A DNA stretch of 64,000 nucleotides from an uncultured Clostridia bacterium (GCA_904420015.1 CAJFTS010000033.1:1-64000); one strand, 5' to 3'. Shown: positions 19,292 through 29,471, counted from the stretch's first letter. The notes: generated by a model from the sequence alone, not told the origin. Program-made: numbers and translations.

Positions 19292-20116
19292 TTAGAATTT
19301 CACCGGTTCCTGATAAATCCGCTCCCCTTCGGCTTGGAATTCTCCCGGCGTCAACCCGGTTAATGCCCGAAGCTCCCGAACCAAATGAGACGAATCGAAA
19401 AGGCCCGCTTCCTGGGCGAGAGCCGCCGTGCACAGCGTCCCCTCCTTCATCTGCCGCAGCAGAGCGTTGAGCCGTACCACCCTGGAAAAGGTCTTGATTC
19501 CCAGCCCCATTTGCTCATAAAAGACGCGGCTTAAATGCCGCTCGCTGTAGCAAAAATGCCGGGAGAGCTCCTGTACCCGCGTAGTCCCTCCCGTCTGCCG
19601 GATGAACCCAACCATCCGACCAAACAAAGCCGACGCGGGAACCGTCTGCACTTTGCGCACAAGCAGGGCGTCCACCTTCTGCACAAAACCGTCGTAGTCC
19701 TCCGTCTCCTCGAAGGCTGCGCACAATTCGAAAAACAGGGACGGACAAACCTCTCTGAAATCCAGCCGCCGGTCGGCTAAATCAGCCTGTCCGGAAAGGA
19801 AATGGGCCAAGCCTCCCGGCCAGAACTCCACAAAAAAGCGGGCACGGCCGGCGCTTTCGTTTTGCACCGTGACCGCCCTGCTTGCGGCGCCGTAGACCCT
19901 TCCGAAAAACCGATTTTCCCCCTCCATCAGGACAAAGCAGCCGCTGGCATCGGGAACCAGCGTCAGAACAGGAGGCGGATTTTGCGGATGCTCCGCCATA
20001 AAGGTGTAATGCGCCACATAGGGACGCAGGGCCGGGTGAGGTAAAATATAGGTATGGGTGGCGGTCTGTAACAGTCTGTTGTTAAAGCGATTGTAAAAGC
20101 GTCGTTCTTTCAGCAT
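19292..20116 (-). CDS. AraC family transcriptional regulator
   Basis: C-terminal tandem HTH: RVQELSRHFCYSERHLSRVFYEQMGLGIKTFSRVVRLNALL...AAQEAGLFDSSHLVRELRALTGLTPGEF. Confidence 0.88.
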   Translation of the reverse strand: MLKERRFYNRFNNRLLQTATHTYILPHPALRPYVAHYTFMAEHPQNPPPVLTLVPDASGCFVLMEGENRFFGRVYGAASRAVTVQNESAGRARFFVEFWPGGLAHFLSGQADLADRRLDFREVCPSLFFELCAAFEETEDYDGFVQKVDALLVRKVQTVPASALFGRMVGFIRQTGGTTRVQELSRHFCYSERHLSRVFYEQMGLGIKTFSRVVRLNALLRQMKEGTLCTAALAQEAGLFDSSHLVRELRALTGLTPGEFQAEGERIYQEPVKF

Positions 20117-20168
20117 TCTCCCTCCTTTCCCGTCCCGCCGGCCGCACTCCGGCTAATTCCGGTTCTCC

Positions 20169-20182
20169 CGCTATGCATAGCG
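20169..20182. promoter_or_regulatory. Perfect 14-nt palindrome upstream of araC-type gene
   Basis: CGCTATGCATAGCG, flanked by CCCG..CGGG. Confidence 0.35.
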
Positions 20183-20554
20183 CGGGCCAAACTCCTGCCG
20201 TGCCGAGCCGGAGCGCTTTACGAAGGCTGGATGGGAATGAGGACGTCCGGCTCCTGTGGACTCATTACCTCAATATTTTTTGCATCCGGCAGCTTCCCCT
20301 TGTCTTTTCTTGCTTTCATGGTAGCAAGCTCCGGTTCCTTTGTCAACGGCATTTTCCGCCGGACGGGCGGCACGCGGCCGCCGGCGGAAGAGAGGCGATG
20401 AGAAGGGAATGCCCCGCTTTTTTTGGGGAATTCTGAAAAAGGCGTAGCAAAGAAGGGGGCGCTTTCCCGACGGCGGCGGAGCCGGGCGGCAGAAGCGTTT
20501 CTCCCGCCTGACGGGAAAAACCGGCACAAAGCCCTGTACACCGGGAAAAAGGTG

Positions 20555-20563
20555 TGGTATAAT
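20555..20563 (+). promoter_or_regulatory. Extended -10 promoter of aspS-gatCAB
   Basis: TGGTATAAT ~95 nt upstream of aspS start. Confidence 0.5.
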
Positions 20564-20656
20564 TTTTGGGATATTTTAAGGTAGGTCGGCCTTGCTGTGC
20601 CGATGGAATAAACCCGCTTTGGATGAAAACGGGACGAGGAAGGGAATGTCTGATTG

Positions 20657-22400
20657 TATGGCAGTAAACCAGTATAAGACCCATCACTGCGCCGAATTGA
20701 CGGAGCAGAACCTAAACGAAGAGGTGCGTCTGGCCGGCTGGGTGGACACCATCCGCGACCACGGCGGCGTGGCCTTTGTAGACCTGCGCGACCAGCATGG
20801 TGTGACCCAGGTGGTCATCCACGACGACAGCCTTTTGCAAAACGTGCACCGGGAGACGGTGGTCAGCGTTCACGGCAAGGTGGTCAAGCGGGACGAGGAA
20901 ACCGTCAATCCGAAAATCCCCACCGGTACCTTGGAGGTCATGGTGGATTCCCTGGAGGTTTTAGGAGAATCCAATCCCAACCTTCCCTTTGACATTGAGA
21001 ATTCCACTGAGACCCGGGAGGACGTCCGGCTCAAGTACCGCTTTTTGGACCTGCGCAACCCGAAGGTGCACGGGAATATTCTGCTGCGCTCCAAGATCGT
21101 CAGCTTCCTGCGCAGAAAAATGGAGAGCCTGGGCTTCGACGAGATCAATACCCCCATCCTCACCTGCTCATCGCCGGAGGGGGCCAGGGACTATATCATT
21201 CCTTCCCGTAAATACGAGGGCAAGTTCTATGCCCTGCCCCAGGCGCCGCAGCAGTTTAAGCAGCTGTTGATGGTGGCGGGCTTCGATAAGTATTTCCAGA
21301 TCGCCCCCTGCTTCCGGGACGAGGACGCGAGAGCCGACCGGTCTCCGGGCGAATTTTATCAGCTGGACTTCGAGATGGCTTTCGCCACCCAGGAGGATGT
21401 GTTCGAGGTGGCCGAGGAGGTCCTCTACGACACCTTTACCGCCTTCAGTGACAAAAAGGTTTCCCCGAAGCCTTTCCGCCGCATCCCGTTTGAAGAGGCT
21501 ATGCTCAAATACGGCACCGATAAGCCGGATCTGCGCAATCCCTTGGTAATCACCGACCTGTCCGACTTCTTTATGGATGTGGACTTCATGCCCTTTAAGA
21601 ATAAGCCTGTGCGGGGCATCGTGGTGGAGGACTGCGCGAAGATGCCCAAATCCTTCTTTGAAAACATGCTCAAATACGCCACCTCCATCGGCATGAAGGG
21701 GCTGGGCTACCTGACCATGCTGGAGGGGATGCAGTTTAAGGGCCCCATCGCCAAGTTCCTGAGCGAGGAAAAGCAGAAGGAGCTGGTAGACCGCCTGTCC
21801 CTGAAGAAGGACGACACCCTCTTCTTCATCAGCGACGCGAAAACGGTGGTTGACAAGCTGGCGGGCCTCATCCGCACCGAGCTTGCCGAGCGCAAGGGCA
21901 TCATCGAGAAGGACCGGTTCGAGTTCTGCTACATCACCGACTTCCCCATGTATGAGAAAAACGAAGAAGGGCATCTGGATTTTACCCACAATCCCTTCTC
22001 CATGCCCCAAGGCGGGATGGATGCGCTTGCCAACCAAGACCCGCTTACCATCAAGGCCTATCAGTACGATATCGTCTGCAACGGCGTGGAGCTTTCTTCG
22101 GGCGCGGTGCGCAACCACCGGCCGGACATCATGGTGAAGGCCTTTGAGCTGGCCGGATACTCCAAGGATGAGGTGGAGAAGCGTTTCGGCGCCCTCTACA
22201 ACGCCTTCCAGTACGGCGCGCCGCCTCATGCGGGTATGGCGCCGGGCATCGACCGGATGATTATGCTGCTCACCGAGGAGGAGAGCATCCGCGAGGTCAT
22301 CGCTTTCCCGATGAACGCCTCCGCGCAGGACCTGCTTCTGGGCGCGCCCGGCACGGTAACCGAGCAGCAGCTTCGGGAAGTACACATCAAAATCCGCTGA
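20657..22400 (+). CDS. aspS: Aspartate--tRNA ligase, bacterial type (RDHGG motif suggests non-discriminating)
   Basis: GWVDTIRDHGGVAFVDLRDQHGVTQVV, FRDEDARADRSPGEFYQLDFEM, GAPPHAGMAPGIDRMIMLL. Track ORF starts at 20592; ATG at 20657 (MAVNQYKTHHC) is the likely start. Confidence 0.95.
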
Positions 22401-22421
22401 GGGTAGATGGGAGAAAGGGAC

Positions 22422-22703
22422 ATGAATAACGAAGTGCTCGTGAAAATGGAGGAGCTGGCGCTGGTGCGGTTCGGCGAAGGGGAACGGGAATCGGTTCTCG
22501 CCGAACTGTCCGACGTGATGGACTGTCTCGACTGCGTCAGGCAAGCCGATGTGTCCGGCGCCGAACCGATGATCTACGTGCAGACGAAAGAGAATGTGTT
22601 TCGGGAGGACGAGGTGCACGAATTCCCGAAAATCGATGACATTCTTACGAACGCGCCCGATGAATTGGAGCATCAATTCGTCGCGCCTCCCACCTTCGAC
22701 TAA
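22422..22703 (+). CDS. gatC: Aspartyl/glutamyl-tRNA amidotransferase subunit C
   Basis: GatC-like size and pattern (MEELALVRF...LSDVMDCLDCVRQADVSGAEP...NAPDELEHQFVAPPTFD); between aspS and gatA. Confidence 0.85.
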   Translation: MNNEVLVKMEELALVRFGEGERESVLAELSDVMDCLDCVRQADVSGAEPMIYVQTKENVFREDEVHEFPKIDDILTNAPDELEHQFVAPPTFD

Positions 22704-22725
22704 ACGGCCATAGGAGAGAAAGAAG

Positions 22726-24048
22726 ATGACAAAGCAAAACGCATTGGCGCTGTCTGCGGCCATCCGGGCGGGAGAGATCTCGGTGGCGGACGCAGCCGCG
22801 CCTTACATAGATAGCATTCAAGCGGACCAAAGCCTCTTTGCGTCCTTTGACCGGGAAGCGGTTGCCGCACAGATTGCAAACGTACAAAAGCGGCTGGATG
22901 GAGGGGAATCCCTCTCCCCGCTGGCCGGCGTGCCGGTGGCGGTTACCGAAACCATCTGCACCCTCGGGGAAGAAACCGCCGCTGGTTCCAAGATGCTCGG
23001 CGGGTTTTGCCCGCCGTTTGAGGCCACGGCGGCAGCAAAGCTCAGGGAAGCGGGCGCGATTGTCTTAGGGAAGCTGAAAACCGATGAGTTCGGCTGCGAC
23101 GGCCTCGGCTGTACGGCTCCTCTCGCGGTGCAAAAGGGACAGGTACTCGTGGGCTTCGGCTGCGATACGGGCGGTTCTCTGCGGGCCCCGGCGGTTCAAA
23201 GCGGGGTCTGCTGCCTAAAGCCGACCTATGGTGCGGTGTCCCGGGCGGGGTTGATTGCCTATGCCTCTTCCATGGATCAGCTTTCCGTCTTTTCCGGCGA
23301 CCTTGCCGCCTGTGAGGCGGGCCTTACGGCGGTAGCCGGGTACGATCCGGCGGACAGCACCTCTTTGGAAGCAGCCCTCTCCCCCAGTGATGATTTCTCC
23401 ATCCAAGGCAAACGGGTGGGAATCCTGAAGGAGGCTCTGGAGGAAACGGACGAGAGGGGAAAAGCCGCGGTAGAAGCGGCGGCGGATGCCTTGACTGCGG
23501 CCGGCGCCACGGTGGTGGAGCAATCGATTCCGCAGGTTAAAAAGGCCCTGGCCGTCTATCTGATCCTCGCTACGGCGGAGGCCAGCGGCAACATGGCCCG
23601 GTTCGACGGCATCAAATACGGCTACCAGACGCCGCATTACGAGAACCTGTTTGATCTGTACATCAAATCCAGAAGCGAGGGCTTCGGCCGGAAAATGAAG
23701 GAGCGGCTTGGCCTGGGGTCCCTGATGCTCTCGGAGGGGTATTACGAGCCCTATTACGACAAGGCCCTGCGTCTGCGGGGTCAGATCACCGAAGCAATAA
23801 GAAAAGCCTTTGAGGAAATGGATTGCCTGCTGACGCCGGTTTTTCCGGCGGATGTGGATTTTGCCGCGGCCACCCTGCTGGGCGGGGAACGGAACAACCG
23901 CCTTTTGACCATCGCCAGCCTGACCGGCCGCCCCAGCTTGGTTATCCCGTGTGAGGACGGCGGTATCCAGCTTGTGGGCAAATATTTGCAGGATCTCTCT
24001 CTGCCGGCCTTCGGGCGGGCAGCGGTTTCGGAAAGGAGTGGAGCATAA
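22726..24048 (+). CDS. gatA: GatA-like amidase-fold subunit with degenerate active site
   Basis: PPFEATAAAKLREAGAIVLGKLKTDEFG, CDTGGSLRAPAVQSGVCCLKPTYGAVSRAGLIAYASSMDQ are GatA motifs; canonical VAIKD is VAVTE and the GGSSGGSA segment is absent. Confidence 0.88.
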   Translation: MTKQNALALSAAIRAGEISVADAAAPYIDSIQADQSLFASFDREAVAAQIANVQKRLDGGESLSPLAGVPVAVTETICTLGEETAAGSKMLGGFCPPFEATAAAKLREAGAIVLGKLKTDEFGCDGLGCTAPLAVQKGQVLVGFGCDTGGSLRAPAVQSGVCCLKPTYGAVSRAGLIAYASSMDQLSVFSGDLAACEAGLTAVAGYDPADSTSLEAALSPSDDFSIQGKRVGILKEALEETDERGKAAVEAAADALTAAGATVVEQSIPQVKKALAVYLILATAEASGNMARFDGIKYGYQTPHYENLFDLYIKSRSEGFGRKMKERLGLGSLMLSEGYYEPYYDKALRLRGQITEAIRKAFEEMDCLLTPVFPADVDFAAATLLGGERNNRLLTIASLTGRPSLVIPCEDGGIQLVGKYLQDLSLPAFGRAAVSERSGA

Positions 24049-25482
24049 ATGGAATACGAGGTTGTTATGGGCTTGGAAGTGCATACCGAGCTTGCGACCA
24101 AAACGAAAATTTTCTGTTCCTGCTCTACCGAATTCGGAGGGGGGCCCAATACCCATATCTGCCCCGGCTGCGCGGGGATGCCGGGTACGCTGCCGGTCAT
24201 GAATAAGAAGGTGGTGGAATTCGGCATTGCGGCGGCCTTGGTCACCAACAGCAAAATCAACCAGTATACCACCTTTGATAAAAAGAACTATTTCTATCCG
24301 GATCTGGCCTGCTCTTATCAGATTACCCAGCTGTTCCATCCCATCTGCGTGGACGGCAGTGTGGAAATTGAAACCTCCCAGGGTAAGAAAACCATTGGGT
24401 TAAAGCAAATCCATATGGAGGAGGACGCGGGCAAGCTCAAGCATGACCCGTTTACCGACAGCTCTCTGGTGGACTATAACCGTTCCAGCATGCCGCTTCT
24501 GGAAATTGTCAGCAAGCCGGATTTCCGCTCGGCGGAAGAGGTGGTGGCGTATTTGGAAAAGCTGCGCTCCATGCTCAAAGCCATCGGGGTATCCGACTGC
24601 AAGATGCAGGAGGGCTCCATGCGGGCGGACATCAACCTGTCGGTACGGCCAATGGGGAGCACCGAGCTGGGGGTTCGGGCGGAAATGAAGAATATGAACT
24701 CCTTAAAATCCATCACCCGCGCCATTGAATATGAGACTGCCCGGCATATCGACCTGATCGAATCGGGCAACGCCCATAAGCTCAAGCAGGAGACCCGCCG
24801 GTGGGACGACGAAAAGGGCAAAACCTACGCCATGCGCTCCAAGGAAAACGCCCAGGATTACCGGTATTTCCCCAATCCCGATTTGCCTCCCATCGTCATC
24901 AGCGACGAATGGATTGAACGGGTCCGCCAAAGCTTGCCGGAACTGCCGGAGGCGAAGTTTGCCAGGTATACCCAAACGCTGGGGTTCAGCGAGGCGGACA
25001 GCCGCCTGCTTACCGGCATCAAGGTACTCTCCGACCTGTGCGACTACTGCATCGAAGCAGGGATTGCCCCGCAGACGGCAGCCAACTGGATTACCGGCGA
25101 GGTAATGAATTTAGCAAGGAACGCCGGTAAGCAGGCCGACGATCTGATTTTGCGTAAGGAAAGCCTGGCAAAGCTCATCGGGCTGGTGGAGAAAAACGTC
25201 ATCAACCGCAACACCGCCAAGAAGGTGTTGGCGGAGGTATACCAAAAGGATGTAGACCCGGAGGAATACGTCAAGCAAAACGGTTTGGCAATGGTGTCCG
25301 ACAAGGGGGCCATTGAACAGATGGTCAAAGACGTACTGGCGGCCAATGAAAAGGTCGTGGAGGATTACCGGGGCGGCAAGACCCAGGCCAGAGGCTTCCT
25401 CTTCGGCCAGATCATGAAGCAAGCCAAGGGCAAGGCCGACACCAAGCTCATCAACGAAATTTTAAACGAACAGCTCGGCTGA
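24049..25482 (+). CDS. gatB: Aspartyl/glutamyl-tRNA amidotransferase subunit B
   Basis: GLEVHTELATKTKIFCSCSTEFGGGPNTHICPGCAGMPGTLPVMN; KKNYFYPDL; C-terminal YqeY-type domain. Confidence 0.97.
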   Translation: MEYEVVMGLEVHTELATKTKIFCSCSTEFGGGPNTHICPGCAGMPGTLPVMNKKVVEFGIAAALVTNSKINQYTTFDKKNYFYPDLACSYQITQLFHPICVDGSVEIETSQGKKTIGLKQIHMEEDAGKLKHDPFTDSSLVDYNRSSMPLLEIVSKPDFRSAEEVVAYLEKLRSMLKAIGVSDCKMQEGSMRADINLSVRPMGSTELGVRAEMKNMNSLKSITRAIEYETARHIDLIESGNAHKLKQETRRWDDEKGKTYAMRSKENAQDYRYFPNPDLPPIVISDEWIERVRQSLPELPEAKFARYTQTLGFSEADSRLLTGIKVLSDLCDYCIEAGIAPQTAANWITGEVMNLARNAGKQADDLILRKESLAKLIGLVEKNVINRNTAKKVLAEVYQKDVDPEEYVKQNGLAMVSDKGAIEQMVKDVLAANEKVVEDYRGGKTQARGFLFGQIMKQAKGKADTKLINEILNEQLG

Positions 25483-25496
25483 CGAGTAAAAAAATC

Positions 25497-25524
25497 GCCT
25501 GGAGGTCTCCAGGCGGTTTTTTTC
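25497..25524 (+). terminator. Rho-independent terminator of gatB
   Basis: CGCCTGGAGGTCTCCAGGCGGTTTTTTT. Confidence 0.85.
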
Positions 25525-25801
25525 AGCAGCCAAGCGATCAGGTTACCGAAGAATTCTATAAAACAAACGGGAGCATTGCAATGCAGGGATAATTTCACCT
25601 GTTTCGACGCTCGAATACCGAATTTGTGGAGGAAAGGGCTTTCCCTGCCGATGCCGGACGGCGGCTCCTTTTTCACCCCGGTCAAGCGTCGCCGCATAGC
25701 TTAGAGGATGGAAGGATAAAATGGCGGGCATCCATTTCCTGCATTTTCCCTTCCGGCCGCCCCGTTCTTTTCCTTCAAGCCTCCTAGGAGAACAAGGCGG
25801 C

Positions 25802-25841
25802 AAAAAAGGCCGGTGAATCCATTGATTCCCGGCCTTTTTCC
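25802..25841 (-). terminator. Rho-independent terminator downstream of telA
   Basis: AAAAAAGGCCGGTGAATCCATTGATTCCCGGCCTTTTTC. Confidence 0.75.
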
Positions 25842-25845
25842 TTTT

Positions 25846-26982
25846 TTAAGAACGGATTTCCAACAACTTTTGCTTAAGCTCCCCTTCAATGCGGCCAAGC
25901 TCTGCTTCCGCCTCCCGGCGCTTCTGCCGTCCTTCTTCCTGGATACGGAGGACTTCGTCCAGGGTAGAAATCAAGCTTTCGTTGGTGTTGCGCAGCGTCT
26001 CGATATCCACGATCCCCCGTTCAGACTCCTTTGCCGTCTCAATGGTAGCCATCTTCAGGGTCTCGGCATTCTTACGCAGCAGCTCATTGGTCATATTGGA
26101 CACGTCATGCTGGGCCTGGGCGGCCTGCTGGGAATGGACCACTCCCAACGCAAGGACCATCTGGCTTTTCCACAGCGGGATGGTGTTGACCAGGGTGGAT
26201 TGGATCTTATCGGTCATCAGGGTATCGTTGCCCTGCACCAAACGGATCTGGGGCGCCATCTGGATGGAGATCATCCGCGTCAGCTCCAGATCGTGCAGCT
26301 TTTTTTCAAACCGGTTGCACAGCCCCGACAGGTCGTTGACCGCCTGGGCATCCTCCGGCAGGCCGGACTGCCTCGCCTTCTCCTGAAGGGCCGGCAGCTG
26401 TGTCTGCTGTACCTCGGAAAGCTTCTTTTTGCCCGCCATGATGTACATGGACAGCTCCTTAAAATAAACCCTGTTGAGCTCGTACATCTTGTCAAGCATG
26501 GCGATATCCTTTAACAGCTGAATCTGATGATTCTCCAGGGCCGTGCAGATCTTGTCAATGTTGGCCTCCGCCTTGTCGTACTTGGCTTTCATGGCGGTGA
26601 GCTTATTGGAGCTGCGCTTAAAAAAGCCGAAAATACCCTTGTCGTTTTCATCCACATCAAAGCTCTTGAGTTCGGTGACCACGCTGGAGAGCATCTCGCC
26701 CACCTCGCCCAAATCCTTGGTGCGCACGTTGCTCAAAGCCGTCTCCGAAAAGTCTGCGATCTTCTTCTGCGCACCGGAACCATACTGGAGAATCATGGCG
26801 GAATTGTCCAGCTCAATCTTGGAAGCAAAATCATCCACCATCTTTTTCTCCTCCGCCGTCAACGCCTCCTCCTCGAACACCGGGGCCGGCGGCTGGCTTG
26901 GCGCAGTCTGCATCGGGGCGGGCGCTTCCCCTCCAAAGGGTTCAAAGGTCAAAGTCGGGACTTCCATCTTCTCTTCGTTCAT
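25846..26982 (-). CDS. telA: Toxic anion resistance protein TelA family
   Basis: NELNRVYFKELSMYIMAGKKKL, MTNELLRKNAETLKMATIETAKESERGIVDIETLRNTNESLISTLDEVLRIQEEGRQKRREAE. Confidence 0.92.
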   Translation of the reverse strand: MNEEKMEVPTLTFEPFGGEAPAPMQTAPSQPPAPVFEEEALTAEEKKMVDDFASKIELDNSAMILQYGSGAQKKIADFSETALSNVRTKDLGEVGEMLSSVVTELKSFDVDENDKGIFGFFKRSSNKLTAMKAKYDKAEANIDKICTALENHQIQLLKDIAMLDKMYELNRVYFKELSMYIMAGKKKLSEVQQTQLPALQEKARQSGLPEDAQAVNDLSGLCNRFEKKLHDLELTRMISIQMAPQIRLVQGNDTLMTDKIQSTLVNTIPLWKSQMVLALGVVHSQQAAQAQHDVSNMTNELLRKNAETLKMATIETAKESERGIVDIETLRNTNESLISTLDEVLRIQEEGRQKRREAEAELGRIEGELKQKLLEIRS

Positions 26983-27050
26983 TTCGAGTCGTACCTCCTA
27001 CATTCAGGTCGCAGGCCGTCCTACCGGCGGCCATGGACGGCAGCATTCGA

Positions 27051-28268
27051 TCAGGATACCGGGCCCTTGTCCTGGGATTCTTCAAACGAGTGTCCGGTCA
27101 GCCCCTCCTGGGCCAGCATAGTCTGAAGCACCGAAATGTCGGTGGAAATATCCAGCGCATCATCCTCAAACAACCGGTCGAGCAGCTTCTCAAATGCGGC
27201 GCTGATGGTATCGAGGGTATCGCGGATCTCCCGCTTGGCGGCAGTGATATTCTCCCCCTGCACCGGCTGCTCCTCAAACTCCCGGTAGGTGTTGACCAGC
27301 TTTAAGGTGGTGGGCAGATAATAGCTCATAAACTTGCGGATTTCCGGCAGCTTTTGGGGATGCTGCTGGACATGAGAAAAAATCTTCGCCGTCACATCCT
27401 CCAGCCGGAACAGCTTGTTGGAAATATCCTCCCCCGGCATGGCGTCGTTGGCCTCCCGGATCTGCCGCAGGTATTCCCTTCCTTCGTCGATGGTCTTATG
27501 CAGCAAGGCGGCATTGGGGTCTTTTTCCTCCATTTCCCGCCGCCGCTGCTCCTCGAGCTGACGCTGCCGGACGCTTTCCTGCAGCTCCAGGTATTGCTCA
27601 TAGGTGTCCTGATCGGTCATCAGGCAGGTTTCCTGCTCGTCGATATGCCCATCCGGAAACATCCGAAGCCGGATCATCCTGTGCAAATCCTTCGCTACAA
27701 AGGCGTGATCCTTTCGTACCGCCGCCGCAAGCTCCCGAATTTCACAAAACGTCCGCCCGTCGAGCACCTTGCAGTAGCATCGATACCGTTTTACCCGGCC
27801 CCGCTGCCGCGCCCCTACGGCAACCATAGCGGCGCATCCCGCCGCAATCGGAGCAAAGCAGGCGGTCAGGATCGGGAACACCACGACGCCGGAAAACACG
27901 GCGGTCAGGATGGCAAACACCAGCGCCGCAATGGCAAACGGAATTCCAAACACCAGGCCAAAGACCAAAAACAGCACGCCGGAGACCGAACCTGCCGGCA
28001 TTTTGTTTTTTCGCACCGCCGGCGCCGAATAGGAATAGGCCGGCTGTGTGGATTTCTCCCGGGGCGGCTGGTAAGCGTCCTTGCGATACCCGGGCGGGGT
28101 CGTATATCCTTTGTTGGCGGAATCGGCCGCATGCTTCACGTTTTGTGCGGCGGATTTCACCGCGTCCTTTACGGTATGCTTTAATTCGGAAAATTCATTG
28201 GAATGCAGCGCGTTTTTTACCGCCCTTCCCACATCGCGTCCGATGTCTGAAAAATTCCGGTTTTCCAT
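27051..28268 (-). CDS. xpaC: XpaC-like protein (5-bromo-4-chloroindolyl phosphate hydrolysis family)
   Basis: Paired with telA; C-terminal LPEIRKFMSYYLPTTLKLVNTYREFEEQPVQGENITAAKREI is XpaC-like; N-terminal TM pair. Confidence 0.85.
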   Translation of the reverse strand: MENRNFSDIGRDVGRAVKNALHSNEFSELKHTVKDAVKSAAQNVKHAADSANKGYTTPPGYRKDAYQPPREKSTQPAYSYSAPAVRKNKMPAGSVSGVLFLVFGLVFGIPFAIAALVFAILTAVFSGVVVFPILTACFAPIAAGCAAMVAVGARQRGRVKRYRCYCKVLDGRTFCEIRELAAAVRKDHAFVAKDLHRMIRLRMFPDGHIDEQETCLMTDQDTYEQYLELQESVRQRQLEEQRRREMEEKDPNAALLHKTIDEGREYLRQIREANDAMPGEDISNKLFRLEDVTAKIFSHVQQHPQKLPEIRKFMSYYLPTTLKLVNTYREFEEQPVQGENITAAKREIRDTLDTISAAFEKLLDRLFEDDALDISTDISVLQTMLAQEGLTGHSFEESQDKGPVS

Positions 28269-28460
28269 CCGCATACCTCCTTGCTGTTTTGTTTCATTAT
28301 ATCGCATTCGCTGGGAAAGTACAACCTTAAAATCTTCCCGGACTTGCCGCTCTCCACCCGGGATTGCACGGTTTTCCCCAATTCTTTGGGATATTCCGCA
28401 TTCCTTCTGCGCACACTTTTCTTATACCCATCCGTTCGCATCCTATTAGGAGGTTTTATT

Positions 28461-29456
28461 ATGAATATAAGAAAATGCGCCGTCATCGGCTGCGGCTATG
28501 TGGGGGCGACCACCGCCTTCGCCCTGCTGCAAAGCGGGCTGTTCTCCGAGATGGTCCTCATCGACCAAAACCGCAAAAAGGCGTTGGGCGAGGCGATGGA
28601 CCTGAGCCACTCCGTCCCCTTTGTCAAGCCGGTGGAGGTGGTCGCGGGCGACTACCCCGACCTTGCCGACTGCGCCCTGGTTATCATTACCGCCGGAGCC
28701 GGGCAGGCCCCCGGAGAAACGCGCCTGGATCTGGTACACAAGAATGTCGCAATCTTTCATTCCATTATTCCCCAGATCATCCGATATAATCGGGATTGTA
28801 TCCTGCTGGTGGTCTCCAATCCGGTGGATATTCTCACCTATGTGACCCTCCGGCTGTCCGGGTTCCCCCCTCAGCGGGTAATCGGCTCGGGCACGGTGCT
28901 GGATACGTCGCGGCTGAAATTCCTGCTGGGCGCCCATTTTGAGGTGGACCCCCGCAACGTCCACGCCTTTATGATCGGGGAACACGGAGACACCGAGCTG
29001 CCCGTCTACAGCTCCGCCAACGTATCCGGCATCGACTTCGACCATTTCTGCCAAAGCTGTGACCGCAGCTGCGACCAAGAAACCCTCCGCCGCATTTACG
29101 AGGAGGTCAAGAACAGCGCCTACCGGGTAATTGAGAACAAGGGCGCCACCTATTATGCCATCGCTCTGGCGGTTTTGCGGATTGTGGAGGCCCTAATGCG
29201 GGACGAGCACTCGGTGCTGACGGTCTCGGTTTTGCCGGAGGGGCACTATGACTTAAACGACCTGTGCATCGGCTTGCCGGCAATCGTCGGGCGCCGCGGC
29301 ATTGAACGGGTACTGGACGTGCCGCTGGACGAGGGGGAATTCGGCCTGCTGCAAAAAAGCGCCGCCCAGATGAAAAAGGTCATTGGGGAAATCCACTGGG
29401 AATCAGACGGCTTTCTCTATCCAAACAGTATAAAACCAAAACAATTTATATTATAG
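28461..29456 (+). CDS. ldh: L-lactate dehydrogenase
   Basis: CAVIGCGYVGATTAFALLQSGL, VVSNPVDILTY, GSGTVLDTSRLKF, FMIGEHGDTELPVYS. Confidence 0.92.
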   Translation: MNIRKCAVIGCGYVGATTAFALLQSGLFSEMVLIDQNRKKALGEAMDLSHSVPFVKPVEVVAGDYPDLADCALVIITAGAGQAPGETRLDLVHKNVAIFHSIIPQIIRYNRDCILLVVSNPVDILTYVTLRLSGFPPQRVIGSGTVLDTSRLKFLLGAHFEVDPRNVHAFMIGEHGDTELPVYSSANVSGIDFDHFCQSCDRSCDQETLRRIYEEVKNSAYRVIENKGATYYAIALAVLRIVEALMRDEHSVLTVSVLPEGHYDLNDLCIGLPAIVGRRGIERVLDVPLDEGEFGLLQKSAAQMKKVIGEIHWESDGFLYPNSIKPKQFIL

Positions 29457-29471
29457 TATATCACGTAATCC

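Noticed and set aside
20218-20541. 107-aa minus-strand ORF in the araC-aspS intergenic region
   Set aside because: Low-complexity Arg/Pro/Ser composition, no RBS-start pair or family resemblance.
20530-20657. Possible T-box leader upstream of aspS
   Set aside because: Only ~95 nt between the -10 element and the start; no GGTGG/T-box antiterminator word or specifier hairpin seen.
21168-22763. 531-aa minus-strand ORF opposite aspS/gatC
   Set aside because: Antisense shadow ORF of a high-GC gene; His/Leu/Val-rich composition without recognisable domains.
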